Origin: Rickettsiales bacterium
GTDB taxonomy: Bacteria > Pseudomonadota > Alphaproteobacteria > Rickettsiales > UBA8987
Direction of reading: 5' to 3'
Length of the DNA stretch: 18,931 nucleotides
Assembly (NCBI GenBank): GCA_028282625.1
Contig: JANQHP010000136.1
Location: 1-18,931, forward strand
The notes under the pieces are model-generated. The model did no database searches. It was not told the origin of the DNA and was given only the letters and a program-made list of their open reading frames with translations. Shown in pieces: positions 1 through 7,458 of this stretch (positions are counted from its first letter, which is position 1; each line of letters begins with the position of its first letter). The position numbers were made by a program, and so were the translations under genes.

Positions 1-292
1 GCAGGGCGAGCAGGGCCTCCTGCGCCTCCTGCACGATGCCTACCCGGAAACCTCTATCCCTACCAAAAAAGCCTTTTACCTCATGGTGTATGAGGGCAAA
101 AAGAAGGAACCGGTCCAGCGCTATGTGTTTGAAGTGGCGGCCTGCGAAGATGGCGGCGCGGAGATCCGTTACCACCTCAATACGCACATAAAAACACCGC
201 CAAACACTGAGAAGCAGGGGTTTTTCAGCGCCAAAGTGGCCCTTTCCCGCACGCCTAAGCCTCCGCGCCCTGAAAACGCCACAGAGGAATGA
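1..292 (+). CDS. Hypothetical protein, 3' end only
   Basis: An open frame is already running at the left edge (first full codon at base 2) and ends with TGA at 290-292, so about 96 C-terminal residues are visible and the start lies outside the window. The first Met inside the window (base 83) sits in the middle of the reading frame, in the context AFYLMVYEGKKK, and has no ribosome binding site, so it is not taken as the start. The visible part is soluble and mixed in charge, with a Lys-rich patch and a Pro/Arg-rich tail (TPKPPRPENATEE). I see no recognisable motif and cannot assign a function. Confidence is high that it is coding and nil for its role. Confidence 0.6.
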   Translation, partial: QGEQGLLRLLHDAYPETSIPTKKAFYLMVYEGKKKEPVQRYVFEVAACEDGGAEIRYHLNTHIKTPPNTEKQGFFSAKVALSRTPKPPRPENATEE

Positions 293-408
293 AGCGTGTG
301 GCGTAAGCGTGCACCACGCTGCTGCGCAGGGGTATAAGTTTTGTATATACGATTGATTTTTCAGCCAAAAAAGCGTAAGCTTTTCCTGTTTATTTGAAGG
401 CAAACCCT
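293..408. promoter_or_regulatory. Intergenic region with imperfect hairpin and TGTATATAC palindrome
   Basis: About 115 bases without a gene. Just after the upstream stop there is an imperfect inverted repeat (AGCGTGTGG at 293-301 against CCACGCT at 313-319, one bulged base), with no T-tract, so it is a poor terminator. An AT-rich stretch at 337-360 contains TGTATATACG (342-351), nearly the same as the perfect palindrome TGTATATACA found after the IalB gene at 1662-1671. It may hold the promoter of the short ORF at 409, but no convincing -35/-10 pair stands out. Confidence 0.25.
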
Positions 409-630
409 ATGGCAGAAACCAAAGCTGCCACTAAAGTACGTGCGCTCTTGCTTGAGCTGCTGGCGCCACAAGGGCTCTCTATCACGCCTGGCACCGATTT
501 TCTGGACAGCCAAGACCCAGGCCAACCAGGCGACCGGCCTGCCACTTCCTCGCTGACCCTAACGTCGAAAGTTGGCAGCCCTCTCCTGTGCGGCTCAGGG
601 GGTAGCAAGGTCTTAACCACAGCCCATTGA
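409..630 (+). pseudogene. Truncated short ORF, 3' half antisense to transposase relic
   Basis: ATG at 409 is preceded by GAAGG (396-400) at 8-base spacing, a believable ribosome binding site, and the ORF ends with TGA at 628-630 after 73 residues. The first 40 or so residues (MAETKAATKVRALLLELL then APQGLSITPGTDFLD) look like a real amphipathic helix and loop. The remainder is Ser/Thr/Gly-rich, low in information, and lies antisense to sequence resembling a transposase start, so it is probably a read-through tail. The simplest reading is the 5' remnant of a gene cut by an insertion event. The helix followed by P-x-T-D-F-L-D faintly recalls the start of an acyl carrier protein just before its DSL phosphopantetheine site, which is absent here. 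That resemblance is weak. It could also be an intact small gene of unknown role. Confidence 0.35.
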
Positions 631-660
631 TCGCAAGGCAGCTTTCGTGTATGCTTGAAC
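555..660 (-). mobile_element. Relic of IS5-type transposase N-terminus
   Basis: Read on the minus strand, bases about 660 to 555 encode a frame containing LPCDQWAVVKTLLPPEPHRR followed by GLPTFDVR. This matches the pattern at the N-terminus of many IS5-family transposases (T-D-x-Q-W-x-x-x-x-x-L-L-P-P, basic stretch, G-R-P-R-x-D-x-R). The expected continuation (R-x-V-x-N-x-I-x-Y-x-x-R-T-G) does not follow: the frame goes into unrelated Gly/Ser-rich sequence. No nearby minus-strand start codon, DDE catalytic residues, terminal inverted repeats or target duplication were identified. I therefore call it a decayed fragment of about 35 codons, not an element able to move. The assignment rests on motif recognition only. 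Confidence 0.4.
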
Positions 661-687
661 CCGCACGGATATGAAGGAGTGTAGGTA

Positions 688-1011
688 ATGGGTTGGTTGG
701 TTTTAGCCGGCATTGTTTGTTTGGTCACGCTGGCCAATATTTTCTTAAAAAAAGCCGACGGCTTTACGCATCTTGGTCCTCTGCTTGTGGGCCTTTTGTT
801 GCTGAACATCGTCAATATCGGCTTTGCCTATGTTTACAAATTCATCCCCATGAGCACCGCCTTTGTGATCAGTGCTGGCAGCGTCACCGCTTTGCTTGTT
901 CTGGTGGGATGGTGGTGCTTTGAGGAGCGTGTTACCTGGCAGCACATGCTCTATATCGCGCTGATTATAATCGGCTGCATCGGCCTAAAGATGGAAGGGG
1001 TGGTGAAGTAA
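688..1011 (+). CDS. SMR-like four-helix membrane protein
   Basis: This 107-residue protein is almost entirely hydrophobic, with four predicted membrane helices (about 2-20, 29-50, 56-78 and 84-103), the size and layout of small multidrug resistance (SMR) / EmrE-type members of the drug/metabolite transporter superfamily. It shares the family pattern K-x-(A/S)-(D/E)-G-F-T at 21-27, the Y-x-x-x-P between helices 2 and 3, and the short acidic-basic loop FEERV before helix 4. Aligned on K-x-x-D-G-F-T, the position of EmrE Glu14 is Val13, so the usual proton- and substrate-binding carboxylate is missing. This suggests a non-canonical substrate or a partner subunit, as in ArnE/ArnF-like lipid carriers. 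The start at 688 is backed by GAAGGAG at 673-679 with 8-base spacing. Confidence 0.8.
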   Translation: MGWLVLAGIVCLVTLANIFLKKADGFTHLGPLLVGLLLLNIVNIGFAYVYKFIPMSTAFVISAGSVTALLVLVGWWCFEERVTWQHMLYIALIIIGCIGLKMEGVVK

Positions 1012-1038
1012 GAGATCCACGACCTCCCACTTCTCCCC

Positions 1039-1066
1039 TTGCAAAACACTTGCGGGCTGTTAGAGT
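1039..1066 (+). promoter_or_regulatory. Possible promoter of the IalB-family gene
   Basis: TTGCAA (1039-1044) and TAGAGT (1061-1066) are spaced by 16 bases, each matching four of six consensus sigma-70 positions. They lie 44 bases before the ATG at 1110. Support is weak; transcription from the SMR-like gene upstream is equally possible because no terminator is visible between them. Confidence 0.25.
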
Positions 1067-1112
1067 CCTTCCACCAAGCTCAAGCACCCTGAAGCATTAG
1101 GAGGCCCTCATG

Positions 1113-1661
1113 ATGCAATATCGCAAAAAAGATTTCTTGATTACCTCGATTGTCGGTCTCTTGATTGTGGCGGCGGCTGCCACCCTGCTTTTCCTCTTTA
1201 TGCGCAGCGACGCCAACGCCAACAAGCATGGCTGGAAAACCCTTTGCGCCGAGGAGAGTAAGCCCGAAACGTGCCGGATCAACCACCGCATTGTCGCGCA
1301 GCAAGAGGTGGATGGCACCACCACCCCCATCGGTAATCTTCTCAACCTGAACGTGCTCTATGTGCAGGAGCAGCCTTCGGGCACACGCGTGCCTTATATG
1401 AGCCTGCAGCTGCCGCTTGGGCTGGATTTGCGCCCCGGTGCCGTCCTCCGTATTGATGAGACCGAAGAGATCAAGCTGCAATATCTGCAATGTACCGTGA
1501 ATGGCTGCGAAACCTCGCTCAGGCTCAGCCCCGCCCTGATTGATCAACTCAAACGAGGCAAGCATATCTTTATCGGCGTGCGGCCCTGGGGTACTGAAAC
1601 CACCACCGTCATCACGGTTTCCCTGCTCGGCTTTACGGCCTCCTTTGAAGCGCTTTCTTAA
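1113..1661 (+). CDS. Invasion-associated locus B (IalB) family protein
   Basis: A membrane-anchored or exported protein of about 182 residues. Numbering from the first ATG (1110), residues 9-31 form one hydrophobic helix after a basic N-terminus (RKK), an uncleaved anchor or signal peptide. The rest has the IalB pattern: W-K-x-L-C at 42-46, C-R at 55-56, I-V-A-Q-Q-E, Y-M-S-L-Q-L-P-L-G-L-D-L-R-P-G, R-I-D-E, then C-x-x-x-x-C (128 and 133), followed by a helix and an exposed strand. The four cysteines suggest two disulphides in the periplasm. IalB proteins of Bartonella and relatives are linked to host-cell invasion; in free-living relatives the role is unknown. TAGGAGG (1098-1104) lies 5 bases from ATG 1110 and 8 bases from ATG 1113; I prefer 1113 on spacing. 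Confidence 0.8.
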   Translation: MQYRKKDFLITSIVGLLIVAAAATLLFLFMRSDANANKHGWKTLCAEESKPETCRINHRIVAQQEVDGTTTPIGNLLNLNVLYVQEQPSGTRVPYMSLQLPLGLDLRPGAVLRIDETEEIKLQYLQCTVNGCETSLRLSPALIDQLKRGKHIFIGVRPWGTETTTVITVSLLGFTASFEALS

Positions 1662-1934
1662 TGTATATACACTGCAACCCTGTGTTGCATATGCCCCTCT
1701 TTCATGTATCCAAACTGTGTTAAAAATGCAACAGGTAAGAAAAATATCGAAGGGCCCTGTCGATTTTGTTTTATTTCGTTTGAAGCATGTATTACGAAAT
1801 GGTAATCGCATGAAAGGTGCAAAATCGTGAAATGATTCTGCTGCCTGTAACGAAAACATGTTTGCAAACCGAATACTTTACTTTTTTAACTGACCTTATT
1901 TTATTTTTTTCAATCAAGTCGAGGGACCTTACTT
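1662..1934 (+). promoter_or_regulatory. AT-rich control region before the autotransporter
   Basis: This 273-base gene-free stretch is clearly richer in A+T than its surroundings. From left to right it holds: a perfect 10-base palindrome TGTATATACA (1662-1671); an inverted repeat TGCAAC/GTTGCA (1673-1678 and 1684-1689, 5-base loop) with a third TGCAAC copy at 1727-1732; a short hairpin ATCGA/TCGAT (1746-1750 and 1760-1764) followed by a T-rich run that could be a weak terminator of the IalB gene; and a possible promoter TTGCAA (1862-1867) with TTTAAC 17 bases on (1885-1890). The ribosome binding site GAGGGA (1921-1926) precedes ATG 1935. These are reading-level calls. Confidence 0.4.
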
Positions 1935-4900
1935 ATGTCACGTAACTTCAAAACATTACGAACCGCTCTTCTAACCGGCGCTTCCGTTGCAACCATTTCT
2001 ATGTTGTCTGCTCCTGCATTCGCAACAGAGGTCACAAATAATGACACCTTCACGGCAACCGATGCTACCGGCTTGGTTGAATCCAATGAGGCAGGTGCCA
2101 TTGGCGTTACAGTTAATAGTAACAGTGGGGCAATCACTCTTGGTGCGGATGCCACAAACTCTGTGGATGTCACACAAGCAGGTGGTGCTACCGCGCTGAC
2201 GGTTAACGTTACCACGTCTGGTGTGGCAAATGGCGTGATCTTCGCCGGTGACGTGGATGCAGGCGGTAACGCGGGCGACACCATCGTGATCAACGCGACC
2301 AACGACAACGTAACCTTCCAGGGCAATATCAGCTCTTCTGTTGGTACCACCGCGGCCGACATCAATCTCGGTAACGGCACCAACGCGACGGTAACAATGA
2401 CCGTGGATACGGCGAACAATGAAAACCTGACCATTGAAGGTGTGATTGATGCTGCGGGTGCGGGCGATACAGTCACCTTGGCCATTGCCAACAGCGACAG
2501 CGGCAACGCCAACACGGTTAAGTTCAACTCTGCTATTGGTGGCAATGAGGCACTGGACGCGGTGACCATCGGTGCAAACACCACGGCTACCTTTGATGAA
2601 ACCATCGCGGCCACGAAAGTGACTGTTTCCTCTGCGAACACCACTACGTTCACCAAAACCATTACCGGTGCACTGGATATCGCAGCCGATGGCACTATCG
2701 CACTTGGTGCAAATGCTAAAGTGAGTGGCGCGATCGACAACACCACTGGCTCAGATGGCGCGGGTACCGTGACCATGACCAACGCCACTGGCGGTGTCAA
2801 TTTCGGCGGCGCGATTGGTGCGACCAATGCACTGAAAGCCTTCACCGCGGAAGCTAACGGTCAAGCCGTGACCTTTGCAGGCGACTTCAACGCGCAAACC
2901 ATTACACTGAACGACGCGGGCACGTATAACCTCAACGGTGACACCACCGGTGCGGTAAATGTCACAGGCGCTTCTACGGTAAATGTGGCCGCCGACAAGA
3001 AAATTGTGGGCTCTTTGACCACCGGTACAGATGGCCAAGGCACACTGGTCTTCGCGACTGCGACGGCTGATACCACGCTGGTTAGCGGTGCGATTGGTGC
3101 GAGCGGCGGAAACGCACTGCTGGCCACCACCATCAACACAGGCGCTGGCGTGACCTCCACACTTGGCGGCACGGTGGATTCTCGTACCGTGACCATCGCA
3201 GGTACCGGTACAGTAGCCGCTACCGACGATATCACAGCAGTGACCAAAGTGGACTTTACCGGTGATGCTACCTTAACCGTGGCGGCCAACAAAAAGATTG
3301 TGGGTAACCTGGATGCCGGTGGCAACCAAGGTACGGCGACTTTTGCGGCCACCACAGCCGATACCGTTCTGGTGAGCGGCACAACGGGTGCTTCCAACGC
3401 GATTAAGGCGGTGAATGTAGCGCCTGCAACCGGTGTGACTGCAACCTTCACTGGTGCCTATGATGCCACTACCACCACGCACTCTGGTGCGGGTACGGTA
3501 GCATTCGGCAACACAGTGGCTGGTGCGGTAAACATCTCCGGTGGCGGTACGGTGACCTCTGCTGGTGCGATCACCGGTACTGTGGATAACACAGGCACGG
3601 CTGGTACAGGTACGTTGACTCTGGCAGCACAACAAGGTGTGAGTGGCGCGATTGGCGGCACAGCAGCACTGGCAGCTGTAAACTCTGATAGCACCGGCGG
3701 CACCACCGCATTTGGTGGCGCGGTCACAGCAACCACTATCACGGCCGGTGGTACAGGCAATACTACCTTCGCAGATGATGTGACCGGTACACTGGCGCTC
3801 TCTGCCAATGGTACGGTGACTGTTGCAGCCGATAAGAAAATTGTTGGCTCTGTGACCAACACAGGCACGACTGCTGAAGGCACCTTGACCTTCGGTACGT
3901 CTACCACCGATACCACACTGGTAAGCGGTAACATCGGTGCAACCGGTGCTACGCTGGGTACAGTGAATGTGGATTCAGGCTCTGGTATCCGTAACACCAT
4001 TGTTGGAAATGTATTTGCTACAACAGTGAATCTTGACGGTACCGACGGTACGGGTATCGCTGACTTCCAAGGCAACATTACCGGTAACGTAGCCATTGCA
4101 GCAGATGATGCCATCTTCGAACTGGGTGGCACGGGTGCACAGACCGTTTCTGGCGCTGTCACCGTTGCAACCGACAACGAAGGTACCATCAACGTGACCA
4201 ACACAGGTGGCACGGTGACCTTCCAAGGTGCGGTGGGTGTCAATGCAGGCAACAACATCAAGGCTGTGACGTTGGCTGCTAACACAACTTCCGTGTTTGA
4301 TTCTACTTTGGATGCTGAAACGCTCACGGTAAACGGTGCAGCTACTTTTGATGGTGCAGTCAATGTGGGCACCGATCTGGTGCTTGGCAATGGCTCGACC
4401 ATCCAGGTGGGTGATTCCATCGCCAACGGTGCGTCGCTGATCACTCCAGCCGCTTCGGCGACTGACTTGGCCGGCAACACCGTGAACATCTTGATGAACG
4501 GTAAACTGACCGATGGCCAAAGCGTGATCGTTGTTGATGGTGGCTTTGCTAACGTCTCCAACGCGACCTTTACCGTGTCGGATACCGGTCTGTTTGACTA
4601 CACGGTCGTGACCGACGGTTCCGGTGCTGGTGATGCCAACGACATCGAGGTACAGGTTTCTGCCCGTACCGCTGCTGGCGTGGCGACTAATCTCGGTATC
4701 ACGTCATCCGATGCAAATGCACTCATCCGTGCGAATGCGGACGTGCAGGCAGGTGCTGACACAACTGGCTTTGCCGCACTGAACACGGCCCTGAATACAG
4801 GCGGTGCCACGGCGAAAACTGCGGCACAGCAAGTCGGTGTCCAAACCGATACGCTGGATGCGGGCGTGAACGCGCTGATTGCAACCGGTCAAAGCTTCAA

Positions 4901-5801
4901 CAACATCACGTCGGATCGTTTGTCTTCCCTGCGGGGTACAAGCGGTGTGGCTTCTGGTGACGGTAATCTGGATCGTGCCGCTTGGGTGAAAACCTTCGGT
5001 GTGATCGCAGAGCAAGAAGCACGGGGTGGTCATAGCGGTTACGATGCGAATACCTACGGTGTAGCCTTCGGTGTGGACAAAGAAGTCCGCGAGGGTGTGC
5101 GTATCGGTGCTTCCTTCGCTTATGCCAACACGGATGTGGATGGTGATGGCGCGGGTAACTCCCAGCTGGATATCAACTCCTACCAGGGTAGCATTTACGG
5201 TGACTACACTACCGATAAGTACTATGTGGAAGGTTCGATTGGCTACGGGATGAACAATTCCGATACCAGCCGTATCGTGAACTTCGGTGGCCTGAACCGT
5301 GTTGTAAGCGGTGACTACGACACCAACCAGTACATGGTAAGTGTTGCCGGTGGCATGCCACAAAAGCTTTCCAACGGTGTGGTCTTCACACCCACAGCTG
5401 GCTTGGCGTGGACACATCTGGAAGGTGATACCTACACCGAAACCGGTGGTACTGGCTTCAACCTCACCGTGGATCAAGACGACCACGATGCATTCATTGC
5501 TTCTGTGGGTGCGAAATTCCACAAGGATATGGACCACAATGGTGGCATCCTGACTCCGGAATTGCGTCTTGGCCTCAACTATGACCTGATCGGCGATGAA
5601 GCAGCGGCTACAGGTACCTACGCCGGTAGCACCACAAGCTTCCTCGTGGAAGGTGCGGATGCACAAGAGTTCGGTGGCAACATTGGACTTGGCCTGAACT
5701 TTGACAACGGTCAATGGTCTTTCGGTGTGAACTACGATGCAGATATCAAGTCTGACTATCTCGGACATGAAGCATCGCTGCAATCTCGCTTCAAGTTCTA
5801 A
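1935..5801 (+). CDS. Large autotransporter (type V secretion), OmpB-like
   Basis: A 1288-residue surface protein. Residues 1-30 are a Sec signal peptide (basic start, hydrophobic core, AFA before Thr31). Residues 31 to about 1000 form the passenger: Gly/Ala/Thr/Val/Asn-rich, cysteine-free, with regularly spaced short strands and turns, as expected of a beta-helix. Within it, blocks built around V-A-A-D-K-K-I-V-G recur every 89-98 residues. From about 1010 (AAWVKTFG, Trp1017) to the end is an autotransporter beta-barrel domain of roughly 275 residues, with alternating aromatic strands and the terminal Phe of BAM substrates (ending SRFKF). The barrel would insert in the outer membrane and display the passenger. 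Size and domain order resemble rickettsial OmpB/Sca proteins, but the passenger sequence is generic and its ligand cannot be read. It has its own upstream control region and a strong terminator. Start supported by GAGGGA at 1921-1926. Confidence 0.93.
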   Translation: MSRNFKTLRTALLTGASVATISMLSAPAFATEVTNNDTFTATDATGLVESNEAGAIGVTVNSNSGAITLGADATNSVDVTQAGGATALTVNVTTSGVANGVIFAGDVDAGGNAGDTIVINATNDNVTFQGNISSSVGTTAADINLGNGTNATVTMTVDTANNENLTIEGVIDAAGAGDTVTLAIANSDSGNANTVKFNSAIGGNEALDAVTIGANTTATFDETIAATKVTVSSANTTTFTKTITGALDIAADGTIALGANAKVSGAIDNTTGSDGAGTVTMTNATGGVNFGGAIGATNALKAFTAEANGQAVTFAGDFNAQTITLNDAGTYNLNGDTTGAVNVTGASTVNVAADKKIVGSLTTGTDGQGTLVFATATADTTLVSGAIGASGGNALLATTINTGAGVTSTLGGTVDSRTVTIAGTGTVAATDDITAVTKVDFTGDATLTVAANKKIVGNLDAGGNQGTATFAATTADTVLVSGTTGASNAIKAVNVAPATGVTATFTGAYDATTTTHSGAGTVAFGNTVAGAVNISGGGTVTSAGAITGTVDNTGTAGTGTLTLAAQQGVSGAIGGTAALAAVNSDSTGGTTAFGGAVTATTITAGGTGNTTFADDVTGTLALSANGTVTVAADKKIVGSVTNTGTTAEGTLTFGTSTTDTTLVSGNIGATGATLGTVNVDSGSGIRNTIVGNVFATTVNLDGTDGTGIADFQGNITGNVAIAADDAIFELGGTGAQTVSGAVTVATDNEGTINVTNTGGTVTFQGAVGVNAGNNIKAVTLAANTTSVFDSTLDAETLTVNGAATFDGAVNVGTDLVLGNGSTIQVGDSIANGASLITPAASATDLAGNTVNILMNGKLTDGQSVIVVDGGFANVSNATFTVSDTGLFDYTVVTDGSGAGDANDIEVQVSARTAAGVATNLGITSSDANALIRANADVQAGADTTGFAALNTALNTGGATAKTAAQQVGVQTDTLDAGVNALIATGQSFNNITSDRLSSLRGTSGVASGDGNLDRAAWVKTFGVIAEQEARGGHSGYDANTYGVAFGVDKEVREGVRIGASFAYANTDVDGDGAGNSQLDINSYQGSIYGDYTTDKYYVEGSIGYGMNNSDTSRIVNFGGLNRVVSGDYDTNQYMVSVAGGMPQKLSNGVVFTPTAGLAWTHLEGDTYTETGGTGFNLTVDQDDHDAFIASVGAKFHKDMDHNGGILTPELRLGLNYDLIGDEAAATGTYAGSTTSFLVEGADAQEFGGNIGLGLNFDNGQWSFGVNYDADIKSDYLGHEASLQSRFKF
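2985..3941 (+). repeat. Passenger repeats with KKIVG core (about 90-residue period)
   Basis: Three well-conserved copies begin at bases 2985, 3279 and 3822 (residues 351, 449 and 630), each 38-40 residues long: V-A-A-(D/N)-K-K-I-V-G, a Gly/Thr turn, G-T-(L/A)-(V/T)-F, then D-T-x-L-V-S-G-x-x-G-A. A degenerate copy lies near residue 540 (TVTSAGAITGTVDN) and another near 255 (IALGANAKVSGAI), so the underlying period is 89-98 residues. The DNA copies differ at many third positions, which points to old duplications rather than a recent tandem expansion. Confidence 0.75.
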
Positions 5802-5823
5802 TTGCTGAAGTCGCTTTAATCCG

Positions 5824-5853
5824 AAGGGAGCCCCAATCCGGGGCTCCCTTTTT
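5824..5853 (+). terminator. Rho-independent terminator after the autotransporter
   Basis: Perfect 9-bp stem GGGAGCCCC (5826-5834) / GGGGCTCCC (5840-5848) with loop AATCC, flanked by AA and TT that extend it by two pairs, followed directly by a run of T. It starts 22 bases after the autotransporter stop codon. Confidence 0.92.
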
Positions 5854-5890
5854 CTTTGGTTTTTCCTTCTACTCAAGGCATTTTATTCTT

Positions 5891-7453
5891 ATGATTGCTG
5901 CAACCGATTACGATACCATTCCCTATCCAAGCCACGCCTACCGCTATAGCGTGCCAGAAAATATTGCGGCCATTGCCCAGATTTTTTCCCTTCCAACTGC
6001 GGATATTCATCATGCGCGTGTATTGGAGCTAGGCTGCGCCTCCGGAGGGAATCTTTTGCCGCTGGCGCTCCGTTTTCCTGAGGCAGATTTCACTGGTATC
6101 GACCTTTCTTCCAAGCAAATTGAGCAGGCCACCGCATTAGCTGAACAATTTGGCTTGAAAAACATCACCTTCAAGGCGGAGTCGATTACCGATTTAGACC
6201 TTCAAGACCAGCATTTTGACTACATCATTGCCCATGGCGTCTATTCATGGGTCCCCAAAGAGGTGCAAGAAGCGATCTTACGCGTGTGTAACCAATATCT
6301 ATCGGACAAAGGGTTGGCTTTTGTGAGCTATAACACCCTGCCGGGTTGGAACGCGGTGCGCACCGTGCGTGATATGATGCTGTACCACACCCAGCCATTT
6401 GAAACGCCGGAAGAAAAAGTAAGCGAGGCACGCAAGATGCTGCACTTTGTCTCTGAAAATATTCGTGCAGAAAAAGGGCCATATAAGCAAATACTTGAGC
6501 AGGAAATTGCCACATTGAAAAATGCAGACGATAATTATTTGCTGCACGACCATCTGGAATATATCAACGACCCTTGCTACTTCCACAGCTTTATGGCGCA
6601 GGCCGAGGCACATGACTTAATGTATGTGGCCGATGCTGATCTTCCGGCGATGTATCTGGGCAACCAGACCGCGCAGGCTGCAGAAACCCTGACGCATATT
6701 CCTGATATTGTACGCCAGGAGCAATATATTGATTTTATCAACAACCGGCGCTTCCGGATGACCTTGCTGACCAAGAAGGGGCGGGAGTTTACGCGCAATG
6801 TGCAGCCTGATGTGCTCCAGGACTTGTATCTTCTGCCGAATTTTGCGCTGAAAGAGCCCTTGAATCTTGAGGCGTTAGAGGCCATAGAGAACCTGGATTT
6901 GGTGGCAAAACGTGACCCTAGTGTGACCGCCACCATCAAGGGCCATGCGCTATGCTGTTGCTATGTGGCACTTTTGCGTGCTGCACCGCAAGCGCTTAGC
7001 GTGCGTGAGATGATCGAAGAGGCGAAGAAACTCGCACCCAAGGCGGAGCTCGAAGCGATAGAAACCGACCCTTCGCTGCTGCGTCTCTTATTTGGCGGTG
7101 TGATTGCGGTCACCGCGGCCAAGCCGCATTGTGTGACCACCATCTCTAAGAAGCCGGAGGTCTTTGTCCTGGCAAGGAAACAGGCGCTGAGTCAGCATAA
7201 AGTGACCGATTTACGTCATGAAACCATTATCCTGTCGGACAGCCAGCGGGTTATCATCCAATATGTGGATGGCAAGCATGATTTGGAGGCCTTGGTACAA
7301 GCGGTTCGCGCGCATATTCAAAAGGGTGAGCTCACGATTACGGCCAACGACGCACCCATCACGCTGGAAGATCCACATGCGGACACGCTGCTGGAGCAAT
7401 ATCTGCAGCAACAGTTGCAGTTCTTCATGATCAATGGGCTCCTGATCCAGTAA
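5891..7453 (+). CDS. PKMT-type SAM-dependent methyltransferase
   Basis: This 520-residue protein has a class I Rossmann methyltransferase domain at the N-terminus: motif I VLELGCASGGNLLPLA (44-59), the acidic ribose contact FTGIDLSS (67-74), and FDYIIAHGVYSWVP (109-122). HGVYSWVP with the following LSYNTLPGW-like segment (here VSYNTLPGW) is characteristic of the family that carries a methyltransferase regulatory domain (about 215-300) and a long C-terminal domain. The family includes rickettsial PKMT1 and PKMT2, which methylate lysines of the outer-membrane protein OmpB. Here it directly follows an OmpB-like autotransporter, so that protein is the natural candidate substrate; this is inference. 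The ribosome binding site is poor (AAGG, 12 bases upstream). It begins a tight cluster with the next two genes. Other small-molecule or protein substrates cannot be excluded. Confidence 0.85.
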   Translation: MIAATDYDTIPYPSHAYRYSVPENIAAIAQIFSLPTADIHHARVLELGCASGGNLLPLALRFPEADFTGIDLSSKQIEQATALAEQFGLKNITFKAESITDLDLQDQHFDYIIAHGVYSWVPKEVQEAILRVCNQYLSDKGLAFVSYNTLPGWNAVRTVRDMMLYHTQPFETPEEKVSEARKMLHFVSENIRAEKGPYKQILEQEIATLKNADDNYLLHDHLEYINDPCYFHSFMAQAEAHDLMYVADADLPAMYLGNQTAQAAETLTHIPDIVRQEQYIDFINNRRFRMTLLTKKGREFTRNVQPDVLQDLYLLPNFALKEPLNLEALEAIENLDLVAKRDPSVTATIKGHALCCCYVALLRAAPQALSVREMIEEAKKLAPKAELEAIETDPSLLRLLFGGVIAVTAAKPHCVTTISKKPEVFVLARKQALSQHKVTDLRHETIILSDSQRVIIQYVDGKHDLEALVQAVRAHIQKGELTITANDAPITLEDPHADTLLEQYLQQQLQFFMINGLLIQ

Positions 7454-7458
7454 GTGCC

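Noticed and set aside
1910..4561. Three long minus-strand open frames (311, 196 and 367 codons) opposite the autotransporter
   Set aside because: They mirror the biased Gly/Ala/Thr/Val codons of the passenger, giving Val/Ala/Pro/Ser-rich products without start signals or motifs. The plus strand has signal peptide, barrel and terminator, so these are shadows.
4704..5876. 390-codon minus-strand frame opposite the autotransporter barrel
   Set aside because: It covers the barrel-coding region and the terminator, with a composition (His/Thr/Cys-rich) unlike any protein family; it is a shadow.
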